Positions 8,866 to 15,529 of a stretch of DNA of 42,802 nt are shown piece by piece (the first letter of the stretch is position 1; each line of letters begins with the position of its first letter). Both the position numbers and the translations under genes were made by a program. This DNA comes from Streptomyces sp. Ncost-T10-10d. GTDB taxonomy: Bacteria; Actinomycetota; Actinomycetes; Streptomycetales; Streptomycetaceae. The DNA lies in contig NZ_FMDF01000150.1 in NCBI RefSeq assembly GCF_900091955.1, forward strand, positions 1 to 42,802, read 5' to 3'. The notes beneath the pieces are model-generated. The model searched no databases, had not been told where the DNA came from, and saw nothing but the letters and a program-made list of their open reading frames with translations.

Positions 8866-9360
8866 TCACGCGGACTTGCGGACGAGCTTTCCGTCGGGCG
8901 ACACGGCGAACCACTCGCCGTCCAGGCCCTGCCCGTTGACGTCACCGGGCGCGATGTCACCGACGTAGTAGTACAGCGGCCAGTCCCCGTACGTGACCTG
9001 CACGGCACCCCCGGACTGCTTCGCCTCGCGCAGCAGCGACTTCTCGACGCCCTTGCCCGCGGCGGCGGGGGAGGGGCTGGTCAGCGCGGGCCACACGGCG
9101 ATGCACTCCGCGTCGCAGTTGCTGGTGGCCTCCTTGTCCTTGGTGAAGGCGTACAGGGTGCGGCCCTGTCCGTCGACCAGGATGGAGCCGAGCTCGGCAT
9201 CCGCCACGGTGACCTCGGTGCCGGATGCGGCCCTGCCCGGCGCTGCCTTGGCAGGCGCCTTGTGGCTGCTGGTGCTGCCGGTGCCGCCGTCGCTCCCGGT
9301 ACCGCAGGCGACAAGTCCCAGGGCCAGCGGGATGGCGAACAGCGCCTTGCGTGCGTGCAT
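8866..9360 (-). CDS. COG4315-type secreted-repeat lipoprotein
   Basis: 164 residues. A lipoprotein signal peptide ends in LVAC (Cys about residue 20) and is followed by a Gly/Ser/Thr/Ala linker. The body carries two copies of the short repeat of PF03640/COG4315: one around LGSILVDGQGRTLYAF with a CDAEC pair, the other around YGDWPLYYYVGD. These proteins are surface-anchored in actinobacteria and their biochemical role is not settled. The ATG at 9360 is preceded by AGAGG 8 nt upstream. A longer in-frame reading to 9546 lacks a ribosome site and would bury the signal peptide. Divergent from the CHRD gene; each has its own TGAACC-N16-CGT promoter. Confidence 0.88.
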   Translation of the reverse strand: MHARKALFAIPLALGLVACGTGSDGGTGSTSSHKAPAKAAPGRAASGTEVTVADAELGSILVDGQGRTLYAFTKDKEATSNCDAECIAVWPALTSPSPAAAGKGVEKSLLREAKQSGGAVQVTYGDWPLYYYVGDIAPGDVNGQGLDGEWFAVSPDGKLVRKSA

Positions 9361-9418
9361 GGTGATGACCTCTCTCGTACGTCGTGAAAAGCGGCGGGGC
9401 GATTTCCCCGTGGCCCAC

Positions 9419-9443
9419 ACGTGCCGCCCGCCGTACGGGTTCA
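9419..9443 (-). promoter_or_regulatory. Putative ECF promoter for the lipoprotein gene
   Basis: Minus strand: TGAACC (9443-9438), sixteen bases, CGTGTG from 9421. The implied leader is about 50 nt to the ATG at 9360. It lies in the same divergent intergenic region as the CHRD promoter. Confidence 0.6.
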
Positions 9444-9490
9444 GTGCACGCCGCCCTCTCGGCGTCCGACACCACGAATCACGAGGGGCG

Positions 9491-9516
9491 TTGAACCGCT
9501 TCGGCCGTCCGTCCGT
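9491..9516 (+). promoter_or_regulatory. Putative ECF promoter for the CHRD gene
   Basis: TTGAACCG at 9491-9498, with CGT at 9514-9516 sixteen bases after GAACC. An extra CGTC directly before it makes CGTCCGT, exactly as at the sigma-factor promoter. The implied leader is about 44 nt to the ATG at 9567. Confidence 0.6.
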
Positions 9517-9566
9517 TGGTCGACGCGAAGGGCCCTGGAAGCCCAACTCCCGGAAGGACGAAAGAC

Positions 9567-10505
9567 ATGCGCAGGCTCACTGTCGCGGCGGGCGTCGCCG
9601 TGCTCGTCGCCGCTCTCACCGGTTTCGCCGGTACGGCCCCGGCGTCGGCCGAGGACGGCCCCGGCGCCCGGGTCTCGACGGCCGCCGCCGAAGCGGCGCG
9701 GGCACCGGCCGTCTCCCTGATCGCCCGGCTCACCGGCGACCAGGGAGTACAGAAGAAGAAGGACGGGTCCGCGGTGGGCGACAAGGACGGCAAGGCCGTC
9801 GCGCTCATCAAGGTCAAGGGTGACCGGGTCACCTTCGCCCTCACCTGGAACGGCATCGGCAGGCCGACGAGCGGCCACCTCCACCAGGGCCGGACCAGCG
9901 GCGACGGCGGGGTGAAGGCCGAGCTGTTCGGCACGGCCATGCCCGCCTCGGTGAACTCCGCCGCCGGGCAGACCTCGATATCCTCCGCCGCGCTCGCCCG
10001 ACAGCTGCGCACCAACCCCGGCGGCTTCTACATCGACCTGCACTCCGAGGAGTTCCCCGGCGGCGCGGTGCGCGGCCAGCTCCGGCTCCTGGCGAAGCCG
10101 GTGAACCCGCTCACCATCATCCGGGGCGGCAAGCTGCGCGCACTCGCGGACGGCGGCCAGGAGATCCCGGCCGACGACGCCGGAAAGGCGGGCGACCCGG
10201 ACGGGCACAGCACCACCTTCCTGCACCCGAGGCCGGACCGCGTCGACTACTCCATGGCCTGGGTGAACATCGGGGCGCCGCTGGCCGGACGCATCCACGA
10301 GGGGGTGCTCGGCGAGAACGGCGACATACGGCTCCCGCTGTTCGTCACTCCCGTACCGAAGAACGTCTTCGCGATCTCCGGCAGCGTCAGCACCCCCGAC
10401 GCCGAGCTGATCGCGCGCCTCAAGGGGAGCCCGACCAACTTCTACTCGAACGTGCAGACCCGGGAGTTCCCCGACGGCGCCGTACGGGGGCAGTTGTTCC
10501 TCTGA
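9567..10505 (+). CDS. Secreted protein with two CHRD domains
   Basis: 312 residues. A Sec signal peptide (MRRLTVAAGVAVLVAAL, cleavage after APASA) precedes two CHRD domains at about 45-170 and 185-312. Each ends in the characteristic pattern of a Phe-Tyr, a short stretch, then EFP-G/D-GAVRGQL. The first also has the GHLHQG segment and the second GRIHEG. CHRD domains are named after chordin; in bacteria they occur in exported proteins of unknown ligand. GGAAGGA at 9552-9558 lies 8 bases from the ATG. Its promoter is shared in form with the lipoprotein, WXG100 and sigma-factor genes, suggesting one envelope-related response. Confidence 0.88.
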   Translation: MRRLTVAAGVAVLVAALTGFAGTAPASAEDGPGARVSTAAAEAARAPAVSLIARLTGDQGVQKKKDGSAVGDKDGKAVALIKVKGDRVTFALTWNGIGRPTSGHLHQGRTSGDGGVKAELFGTAMPASVNSAAGQTSISSAALARQLRTNPGGFYIDLHSEEFPGGAVRGQLRLLAKPVNPLTIIRGGKLRALADGGQEIPADDAGKAGDPDGHSTTFLHPRPDRVDYSMAWVNIGAPLAGRIHEGVLGENGDIRLPLFVTPVPKNVFAISGSVSTPDAELIARLKGSPTNFYSNVQTREFPDGAVRGQLFL

Positions 10506-10592
10506 CGTTCACCGGAATGGGGCTGATGGAGGTTTGGCGGGCGGCTTGCGGGCAATCTTGCCTGACCCGGCCCCTGGTGTCACTCTGCTTCC

Positions 10593-11591
10593 GTGCGGAT
10601 CAAGCTGCCCTTCTCCAACTCCCGTCTGTTCTGGGGAATTCTGCCCGTGTTGCTCGGGTTGGTCGTGTTCCTCGGCGTCATGACGTTCGGCGCCGACGGG
10701 GTCGTCAGGGTGTCCAACGCGCCCGCCGACAGCAAGTACGTGGACATCGGGACCGTTCCACCGGCCCAGAGGCCCGCTGCCGGACCTGACGCGTCCACCG
10801 GTTCGTACACCGTCGACTGCGGCCGTAACGAACAGGGCCACTACAACATGGACAACGTCGTGACCTCCCCGGGCGTCGTGAACGGCGCCCATCACACTCA
10901 CGACTACGTCGGCAATCTCTCCACCAACGCCCTTTCCACCGACCGGAGTCTGGCCGCCGCCAAGACCACCTGCGCGGGCGGCGACCGGTCCACGTACTAC
11001 TGGCCGGTGCTGCGCCGACTCGACCGCACCGGCGAGGCCCACAAGGCCGGCCTCGGTGCCCACGGCAACACCGGCGAGGCCGTCACCGCCTCCTCGGTAC
11101 GGGTGGAGTTCCGCGGCAACCCGGTCAGCTCGGTCGTCGGCATGCCCCGATTCATCCGGCTGATCACGGGCGACCCGGTCGCGGCCACCACGGACAGCAC
11201 GAACGTCCGCGCCCAGTGGGGCTGTTCCGGCTACCCGGACCGGTTCACCCGGAACTACGTACGCTGCCCGCAGGGCAGCGGACCGACCCGCACCCTGGAC
11301 TTCCCGAGCTGCTGGAACGGCCTCGCCACCGACAGCCCCGACCACCGCGCGCACGCGCAGTTCCCCGCCGGCGACGGCACCTGCCCGCGGGCCACGTTCC
11401 CCGTGCCGCAACTGCGCGTCACCCTCACCTATGAACTCCCGGAGGGCACGCCGTTCGCCGTCGATTCCTTCCCGGAGCAGCTGCGCGATCCGATCACCGA
11501 CCACGCGATGTTCGTGAACGTGATGACCGGGGACCGCATGGCGGAGCTGGTGCGCTGCATCAACGAGGACCGGCAGTGCAAGGCGGGGTGA
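10593..11591 (+). CDS. Membrane-anchored or secreted DUF1996 protein
   Basis: 332 residues. One hydrophobic segment at about residues 12-32 acts as uncleaved anchor or signal. The exported part carries DUF1996 hallmarks: HTHDYVGN, a central YYWPVL, a PSCWNG motif and a C-terminal THP-like DH region. In fungi and bacteria this domain occurs in secreted proteins of unknown activity; the conserved His/Asp/Cys pattern suggests a hydrolase-like or metal-binding fold, which is inference. The GTG at 10593 follows the CHRD stop by 87 bp with no clear Shine-Dalgarno and no copy of the ECF motif, so it may be read through from the CHRD transcript. Confidence 0.82.
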   Translation: MRIKLPFSNSRLFWGILPVLLGLVVFLGVMTFGADGVVRVSNAPADSKYVDIGTVPPAQRPAAGPDASTGSYTVDCGRNEQGHYNMDNVVTSPGVVNGAHHTHDYVGNLSTNALSTDRSLAAAKTTCAGGDRSTYYWPVLRRLDRTGEAHKAGLGAHGNTGEAVTASSVRVEFRGNPVSSVVGMPRFIRLITGDPVAATTDSTNVRAQWGCSGYPDRFTRNYVRCPQGSGPTRTLDFPSCWNGLATDSPDHRAHAQFPAGDGTCPRATFPVPQLRVTLTYELPEGTPFAVDSFPEQLRDPITDHAMFVNVMTGDRMAELVRCINEDRQCKAG

Positions 11592-11648
11592 CCGGGACCC
11601 CTCGCGCGACCCCGACCGGCTTGTGATTCAGCTCACATTCGCCGGGGA

Positions 11649-11674
11649 TTGAACCGGCCCGGCCCGCCGTCCGT
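11649..11674 (+). promoter_or_regulatory. Putative autoregulated ECF promoter
   Basis: TTGAACCG at 11649-11656, with CGTGTT starting sixteen bases after GAACC (11672). The implied leader is about 32 nt to the ATG at 11713. ECF genes commonly drive themselves from the motif they recognise, so this copy suggests the element belongs to the downstream sigma factor. Confidence 0.6.
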
Positions 11675-11712
11675 GTTCAGCGCATCGGCCCAGGAGAGGA
11701 CGGAGAAGGTGG

Positions 11713-12285
11713 ATGGCGGCATTGTGGTCCCGCAGCCGGCAGAGACAGGACACCGGTGACGAGGCACTGATCCGGTCCCTCTACGAGGAACACGGCAGAG
11801 CCCTGCTCGCGTACGCGCAACGCCTGACCGGCGATCGCAGCGCCGCCGAGGACGTGGTCCAGGAAACCCTGATCCGGGCCTGGAAACACCCGGACGCGCT
11901 GGTCAACGGCAAGGGCTCGGTACGTGGCTGGCTGCTCACCGTGGCCCGCAACATCGTCACGGACCGGTACCGGGCCAAGGCCGCGCGCCCCACGGAGGTC
12001 GCCGAGTCGGTGACCACCCAGCCCGTCGAGCAGGACCACGCGGACGCCGTGGTCGACTCGATGGTCGTCATGGAGGCGCTCGACCGGCTCTCCCCGGACC
12101 ACCGGGACGTGCTCATGGAAATCTACTTCCAGGGCAGGAGCGTCGCCGAGGCGGCGAACAAACTCGGGATACCACCCGGGACGGTCAAGTCCCGGTCACA
12201 CTATGCGTTGAAGGCCCTGCGGGACATGTACGCAGACAGACCGAAGGCAGTAAATCTGGTGGCGTTGAAGGGGGTGGCGGTGTGA
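11713..12285 (+). CDS. ECF-family RNA polymerase sigma factor
   Basis: 190 residues. The sigma-70 region 2 lies at about 20-88 (LIRSLYEEHG...AEDVVQETLIRAWKHP...GWLLTVARNIVTDRYR). Region 4 at about 115-172 contains LSPDHRDVLMEIYFQGRSV and the helix-turn-helix GIPPGTVKSRSHYALKALR. There is no region 3, which makes it an ECF (group 4) factor. GGAG at 11702-11705 is 7 nt from the ATG. The gene overlaps the next one by four bases (GTGA), the usual coupling of a sigma factor to its anti-sigma. The TTGAACC-N16-CGT element upstream is inferred to be its own target. I do not assign it to a numbered ECF group. Confidence 0.93.
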   Translation: MAALWSRSRQRQDTGDEALIRSLYEEHGRALLAYAQRLTGDRSAAEDVVQETLIRAWKHPDALVNGKGSVRGWLLTVARNIVTDRYRAKAARPTEVAESVTTQPVEQDHADAVVDSMVVMEALDRLSPDHRDVLMEIYFQGRSVAEAANKLGIPPGTVKSRSHYALKALRDMYADRPKAVNLVALKGVAV

Positions 12286-12998
12286 GCACCAAGGAACACG
12301 ACAGCGAACTGCTCGGCGCCTATGTCCTCGGCGCGCTCGATGAGCAGGAGGTGCGAACCGTCGACGTACACGTGGCGTCGTGCCAGAAGTGCCGCGACGA
12401 ACTGGACGGGCTGCGGGAGATGGAGTCCGCACTCGGCGAAGTACCCCCGGAGGCGTTCCTCGACGGGCCCCCGGAAGGTGGTGACCTGCTGCTGCAGCGG
12501 ACGCTGAGGCAGGTCCGCAGCGAACGCGCCGGGCAGACGCTGCGGCGAAGAGCGGTCCTGGGCGCGGTCGCGGCGGTCGCGGCGGTCGCCGTCCTCGGCG
12601 GCGGCGTCCTGATCGGCCAGAACACTGGTGAGCGCATCCCGGAGGCGATCCCTCCGGCCCCCTCGGCCGGGGCGACCGTGCCACCGGCGCCGCCGGTCGG
12701 CATGAAAGTCCTTGAGGGCCGCAGCGCCTCGACCGGCAGTGAGATGAGGCTCCGGGTGACCCCAGCCGTCGACTGGATCCGCCTCAACGCCTCGGTCACG
12801 GGCATCCCGGCGGGCGAGCGCTGCCGTGTGGTGGTCGTCGCGAAGGACGGCAGCCGCGAGATCGCGGGCAGCTGGCTCGTCGCCGATGAGGAGAAGGGCG
12901 CCAACCTCGACGGCTCGGCGGCCGTCCCCATGGACGACGTGCAGAAGGTCGTGATCGAGAACGACAAGGGCAAGGAGTACGTGTCCGTCAAGGTCTGA
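12282..12998 (+). CDS. Zinc-finger membrane anti-sigma factor
   Basis: 238 residues. The cytoplasmic N-terminus holds the ZAS/zf-HC2 motif HVASCQKC (H-x3-C-x2-C, about residues 30-37), which binds zinc and clamps the cognate ECF factor. One membrane helix (about 88-108, AVLGAVAAVAAVAVLGGGVLIG) is followed by a Pro-rich linker and an external beta-rich domain of about 100 residues that could sense envelope signals. Translation starts at a GTG overlapping the sigma gene stop. The signal and release mechanism (regulated proteolysis or conformational change) cannot be read from sequence. Confidence 0.9.
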   Translation: MSTKEHDSELLGAYVLGALDEQEVRTVDVHVASCQKCRDELDGLREMESALGEVPPEAFLDGPPEGGDLLLQRTLRQVRSERAGQTLRRRAVLGAVAAVAAVAVLGGGVLIGQNTGERIPEAIPPAPSAGATVPPAPPVGMKVLEGRSASTGSEMRLRVTPAVDWIRLNASVTGIPAGERCRVVVVAKDGSREIAGSWLVADEEKGANLDGSAAVPMDDVQKVVIENDKGKEYVSVKV

Positions 12999-13087
12999 AC
13001 CCCTCGGCCCCGGACGCGATACACGACTCCATGACGATGTTGATGGTGACGGCGCGGATCCGGACGCAGATCGTGACCCGCCCTGTG

Positions 13088-13142
13088 GCGCCCAGATCAG
13101 TGAGGCCGTTCCCCGTCGGAATGGCCTCACCGAGCTGGGCGC
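13088..13142 (+). terminator. Long hairpin after the sigma/anti-sigma operon
   Basis: The inner stem 13101-13112/13118-13129 (12 bp, one G-U pair) is extended by an outer stem near 13088-13098/13132-13142 after a small internal bulge. It starts 90 bp after the anti-sigma stop. Confidence 0.65.
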
Positions 13143-13235
13143 TCAGAGCCGCTGTCACAATGAGTCCGTCGGTGGGCGTTCATGCCGATCACCCCGGGGC
13201 GGTTTCGTTTGGATCAGCCGGTTGTTGGCCTGGGT

Positions 13236-13572
13236 GTGCCGTTGACTGATGCACAGTAGGCTCGGATTGAGCCGTTGCTTCCGGACCGTACGCCGAAACG
13301 GGGGTGGCCGCTGACGAGACCATCGTGAGGTGATCGACGCGATCGTCTTCAAGTTTCAAACCGGCACGCAGTGGGTCCACCTGCCGGAGAAGTACGGCAA
13401 CTGGTGTGGTGTCTACAACCGGCTGCGGACGTGGGCCCTCGACGGCACCTGGGAACGCGTGTTCATCGTGCTGATGGCACAGGACGATGCCGATGAGGAC
13501 CTGACCTGGGCCGTGTCGGTGGACTCCACGGTCGTACGTGCTCACCAACATGCGGCCGCGGCCCAGAAGAAG
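13236..13572 (+). pseudogene. IS5-family transposase 5' fragment, inactivated
   Basis: The reading begins GTG-CCG-TTG-ACT-GAT-GCA-CAG and would continue as a typical IS5-family N-terminus, but a TAG stands at 13257-13259 where a Trp codon is expected. The frame then shifts before the intact stretch VIDAIVFKFQTGTQWVHLP...YNRLRTWALDGTWERVF...VDSTVVRAHQHAA. Homology ends near 13572, where IS630-type sequence begins. Catalytic DDE parts beyond the first Asp (SVDST) are missing. Terminal inverted repeats could not be identified with confidence. Confidence 0.8.
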
Positions 13573-13840
13573 GGGCCCGGCCGCATCGGCCGCGAGGCCC
13601 TGCGGATGCTACTCAAGCGGCATGGCATCACCTTCCAGGGCACCAAGACCTGGAAGGAGTCCACCGACCCCGACTTCGACGCCAAGCTCGACCGAATCGA
13701 GCAGGCCATCGAGCACTTTCCCGACCGCGTCCTCGCCTTCGACGAGTTCGGCCCGCTGGGCATCCGCCCCACCGCCGGCTCCTGCTGGGCCAAGCAGGGA
13801 AGACCGGACCGGATACCGATACCGCAGCCCCGCCGACCAG
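13573..13840 (+). pseudogene. IS630-family transposase internal fragment fused in frame to the IS5 piece
   Basis: In the same frame as the preceding fragment, the protein switches to RIGREALRMLLKRHGITFQ, TKTWKESTDP, DAKLDRIE and FPDRVLAFDEFGPLGIRP, all typical of the central part of IS630-family transposases, including a catalytic Asp in FDEFG. It stops matching after WAKQGRPDRIP near 13830. Both ends of that transposase are missing. The chimera is open to 14031 but the tail is unrelated. Confidence 0.75.
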
Positions 13841-14604
13841 CAGGCTGCCCGCCAGAACAACCTGCGCGGCGCGCCACCTCTTCTCCCACGTCGGTGGGTA
13901 AGTTCACCACACAAGGAACCTGGCGCACCACGCCAGGAGTCGCGTGTGACGGCTCTGATCACCCCACTGGTGTCAGGGCCGTCGTCGTTGGCACACAGCT
14001 GCCGCGGTCGAATGATCCAGCAGAACGGTGAACCTCTCCATGGCGACACGGATCACGTCATCTGTTGCAGGCGCCTGATCAGCCCCTCTTCCCTTCCGAT
14101 TGGCAGGGCTGAGCCGACCATGCCGGCGTGGCCTGTGCCGTCAACCAACTGATCCACCAGGCCGTTCGTGGGCGCGACAGTTGCCAGCCGCGGCCCGCTG
14201 CAAACCACTGAGGGCATTCGGCGCGAGGGGCAGAACAGGCTCCAGTACACGTCCCTGCGGCACGGGCTGCGGCAAGCCGCCCGGTGGCCCGGGCCATTCG
14301 CGTCGGGAAGCGCCTACTCCCGGTATCACGCCGCATGAGAACTGCGTGTGCGGCAGCCGTCGCAGCCCGGGAGGTTTGCTGGTTCATGCCGAGGGCGCCT
14401 TGGATATTCCCACGCAGGTTGAGGCGTCGGGCGCAGTGGAAAGCCCAGTCCCTCATGGGGAGCAGCCCTCGGCGAGGTTGTCGGCGTAGAACCCGGCGCG
14501 CGTGGAGATACGGCGGTCGGGCTCGCGTGAACTCAGCGCGCGGGACTGGGCTCAGGGGCGGCTGGTCTGGCCAGAAAGGGGAGCCGTGCCGCCGCGAACT
14601 GGCT
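13841..14604. other. Non-coding or decayed stretch without recognisable gene
   Basis: Several overlapping frames are open here on both strands, but none has a ribosome site, good third-position GC bias or a recognisable domain. It lies between transposase debris and a PIG-L pseudogene, and is best read as degraded DNA. Confidence 0.5.
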
Positions 14605-14669
14605 TGGGACATTCCAGGGACTTCTCAGGGACATTCACATCTGTCCCAGGGAGGTTCCAGGGACTTTCC
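14605..14669 (+). repeat. Array of 11-bp direct repeats (A/T)GGGAC(A/T)TTCC
   Basis: Units at 14605-14615 (TGGGACATTCC), 14616-14626 (AGGGACTTCTC) and 14627-14637 (AGGGACATTCA), then a 10-nt spacer containing the inverted core TGTCCC, then 14648-14658 (AGGGAGGTTCC) and 14659-14669 (AGGGACTTTCC). The 11-bp period puts every copy on the same face of the helix, as in sites for SARP or OmpR-type winged-helix activators. A TAAGCA sequence follows 6 bp after the last unit. Confidence 0.75.
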
Positions 14670-14748
14670 GTCGAGTAAGCAGGGAAGGCCCTGACGGCGG
14701 TGAAAGATGGGAAGCGCTCGTCAGGGCCTACGGCGTCAGTGCTCAACG

Positions 14749-15322
14749 ATGTCCGCCGCGAGCCCGCCCCGTGCGGTCTCCTTGCCGCTGCGCGAGCGCG
14801 AGCAGCGGGCGCGCGCCGCCGTCGTCGGTGTCCGCGAGGTGGATTTCCTGGATCACCGTGACGGCGTGATCGAGTACGGCCTGCCACTGCGCCGGGACAT
14901 CGCCGCAGCCATCCGCACGTACCGTCCCGAGTTGGTCGTGACGCTCAATCACCGGACACCTGGGGTGGTGTCGTCTGGAACACCCCCGATCGCCGGGCGG
15001 TCGGCCGCGCCACCCTGGACGGCGCCGCCGACGCGGGTAATCATTGGATCTTTCCGGAACTCGCGGTGCCGGGGCTCCGGCCGTGGAACGGGGTGCGGTG
15101 GGGCGTGTCGCCGGGCCGAGCGTCCCCACCCATGCCGTCGACGCGACGGCCGGGCTGGAGCGCTCGGTGAAGGCGTTGCTGGCGCACCGTACGTACATCG
15201 AGGGGCTGACGGACGACGCCCCCGAGGCGTACTGCCGCACCTTCCTGGCCGACCATGCGCGGGTCGAGGGGGAGCGGTTCGGCGGGCGTCCGGCCGTCAC
15301 GTTCGAACTCTTCACCCGCTGA
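14749..15322 (+). pseudogene. PIG-L/LmbE-family deacetylase, truncated and frameshifted
   Basis: Homology to N-acetylglucosaminyl-PI/mycothiol-type PIG-L deacetylases runs through three frames. REREQRARAAVVGVREVDFLDHRDGVIEYGLPLRRDIAAAIR...LVVTLNH lies in the first. DTWGGVVWNTPDRRAVGRATLDG...WIFPEL lies in the second, after a one-base loss near 14955. THAVDATAGLERSVKALLAHRTYIEGL...ARVEGERFGGRP lies in the third, after another shift near 15100, and ends at a normal TGA. The N-terminus with the metal-binding PHPDD motif is missing. The gene is dead unless the shifts are sequencing errors. Confidence 0.85.
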
Positions 15323-15433
15323 GTCGGGTCGGGGTCCGGTCCGGGCTCCGTTCCGCCTTCCGGCTCCGCATGTTCGGTACCGCTCATGCACGGGTACGGC
15401 TTCTGGGGGCAAAACCGCAGGTCCACGTGTTGA

Positions 15434-15449
15434 TGTTGTCCAGACCATT
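15434..15449. promoter_or_regulatory. DasR-like (dre) operator
   Basis: The core TTGTCCAGACCA (15436-15447) matches the DasR consensus core TGGTCTAGACCA at 10 of 12 positions and abuts a TTGACA box. DasR represses N-acetylglucosamine and chitin genes in Streptomyces. The downstream gene is a secreted beta-N-acetylglucosaminidase, so the context agrees. Confidence 0.6.
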
Positions 15450-15476
15450 GACATGTAAGCGCCATGCTGTTGAATT
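15448..15476 (+). promoter_or_regulatory. Putative housekeeping promoter of the GH84 gene
   Basis: TTGACA at 15448-15453 with TGAATT at 15471-15476, 17 bp apart: a perfect -35 and a weak -10. The DasR-like site overlaps the -35 edge, consistent with repression. Confidence 0.45.
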
Positions 15477-15529
15477 CGGTGTTGTTGTGTTGCGCGACTC
15501 TGGTGACTTGAGTGATCAATGGAGGACTA

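Noticed and set aside
9361..9546. N-terminal extension of the lipoprotein to 9546
   Set aside because: It would place the lipoprotein signal at residue 63 and run over both divergent promoters; the ATG at 9360 has a ribosome site.
10506..10592. A copy of the ECF motif upstream of the DUF1996 gene
   Set aside because: No GAACC with a CGT at 16 bases; the GGAAT here has no suitable -10. The gene was left out of the proposed regulon.
12997..13021. TGAACC just after the anti-sigma stop as a sixth promoter
   Set aside because: Sixteen bases after GAACC the sequence is GAT, not CGT, and no gene follows.
14079..14612. 177-residue minus-strand frame as a gene
   Set aside because: No recognisable domain, no ribosome site, and several competing frames of similar length on both strands in decayed DNA.
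14605..14669. The 11-bp repeat array as a PhoP (PHO) box
   Set aside because: The period fits, but neither strand contains the GTTCA core required for PhoP binding units.
14605..14669. The repeat array as a CRISPR
   Set aside because: Units are 11 bp and mostly contiguous, without unique spacers of constant length, and no cas genes are present.
15323..15433. Possible gene between the PIG-L pseudogene and the GH84 promoter
   Set aside because: Too short, no start with ribosome site and no domain; treated as intergenic.
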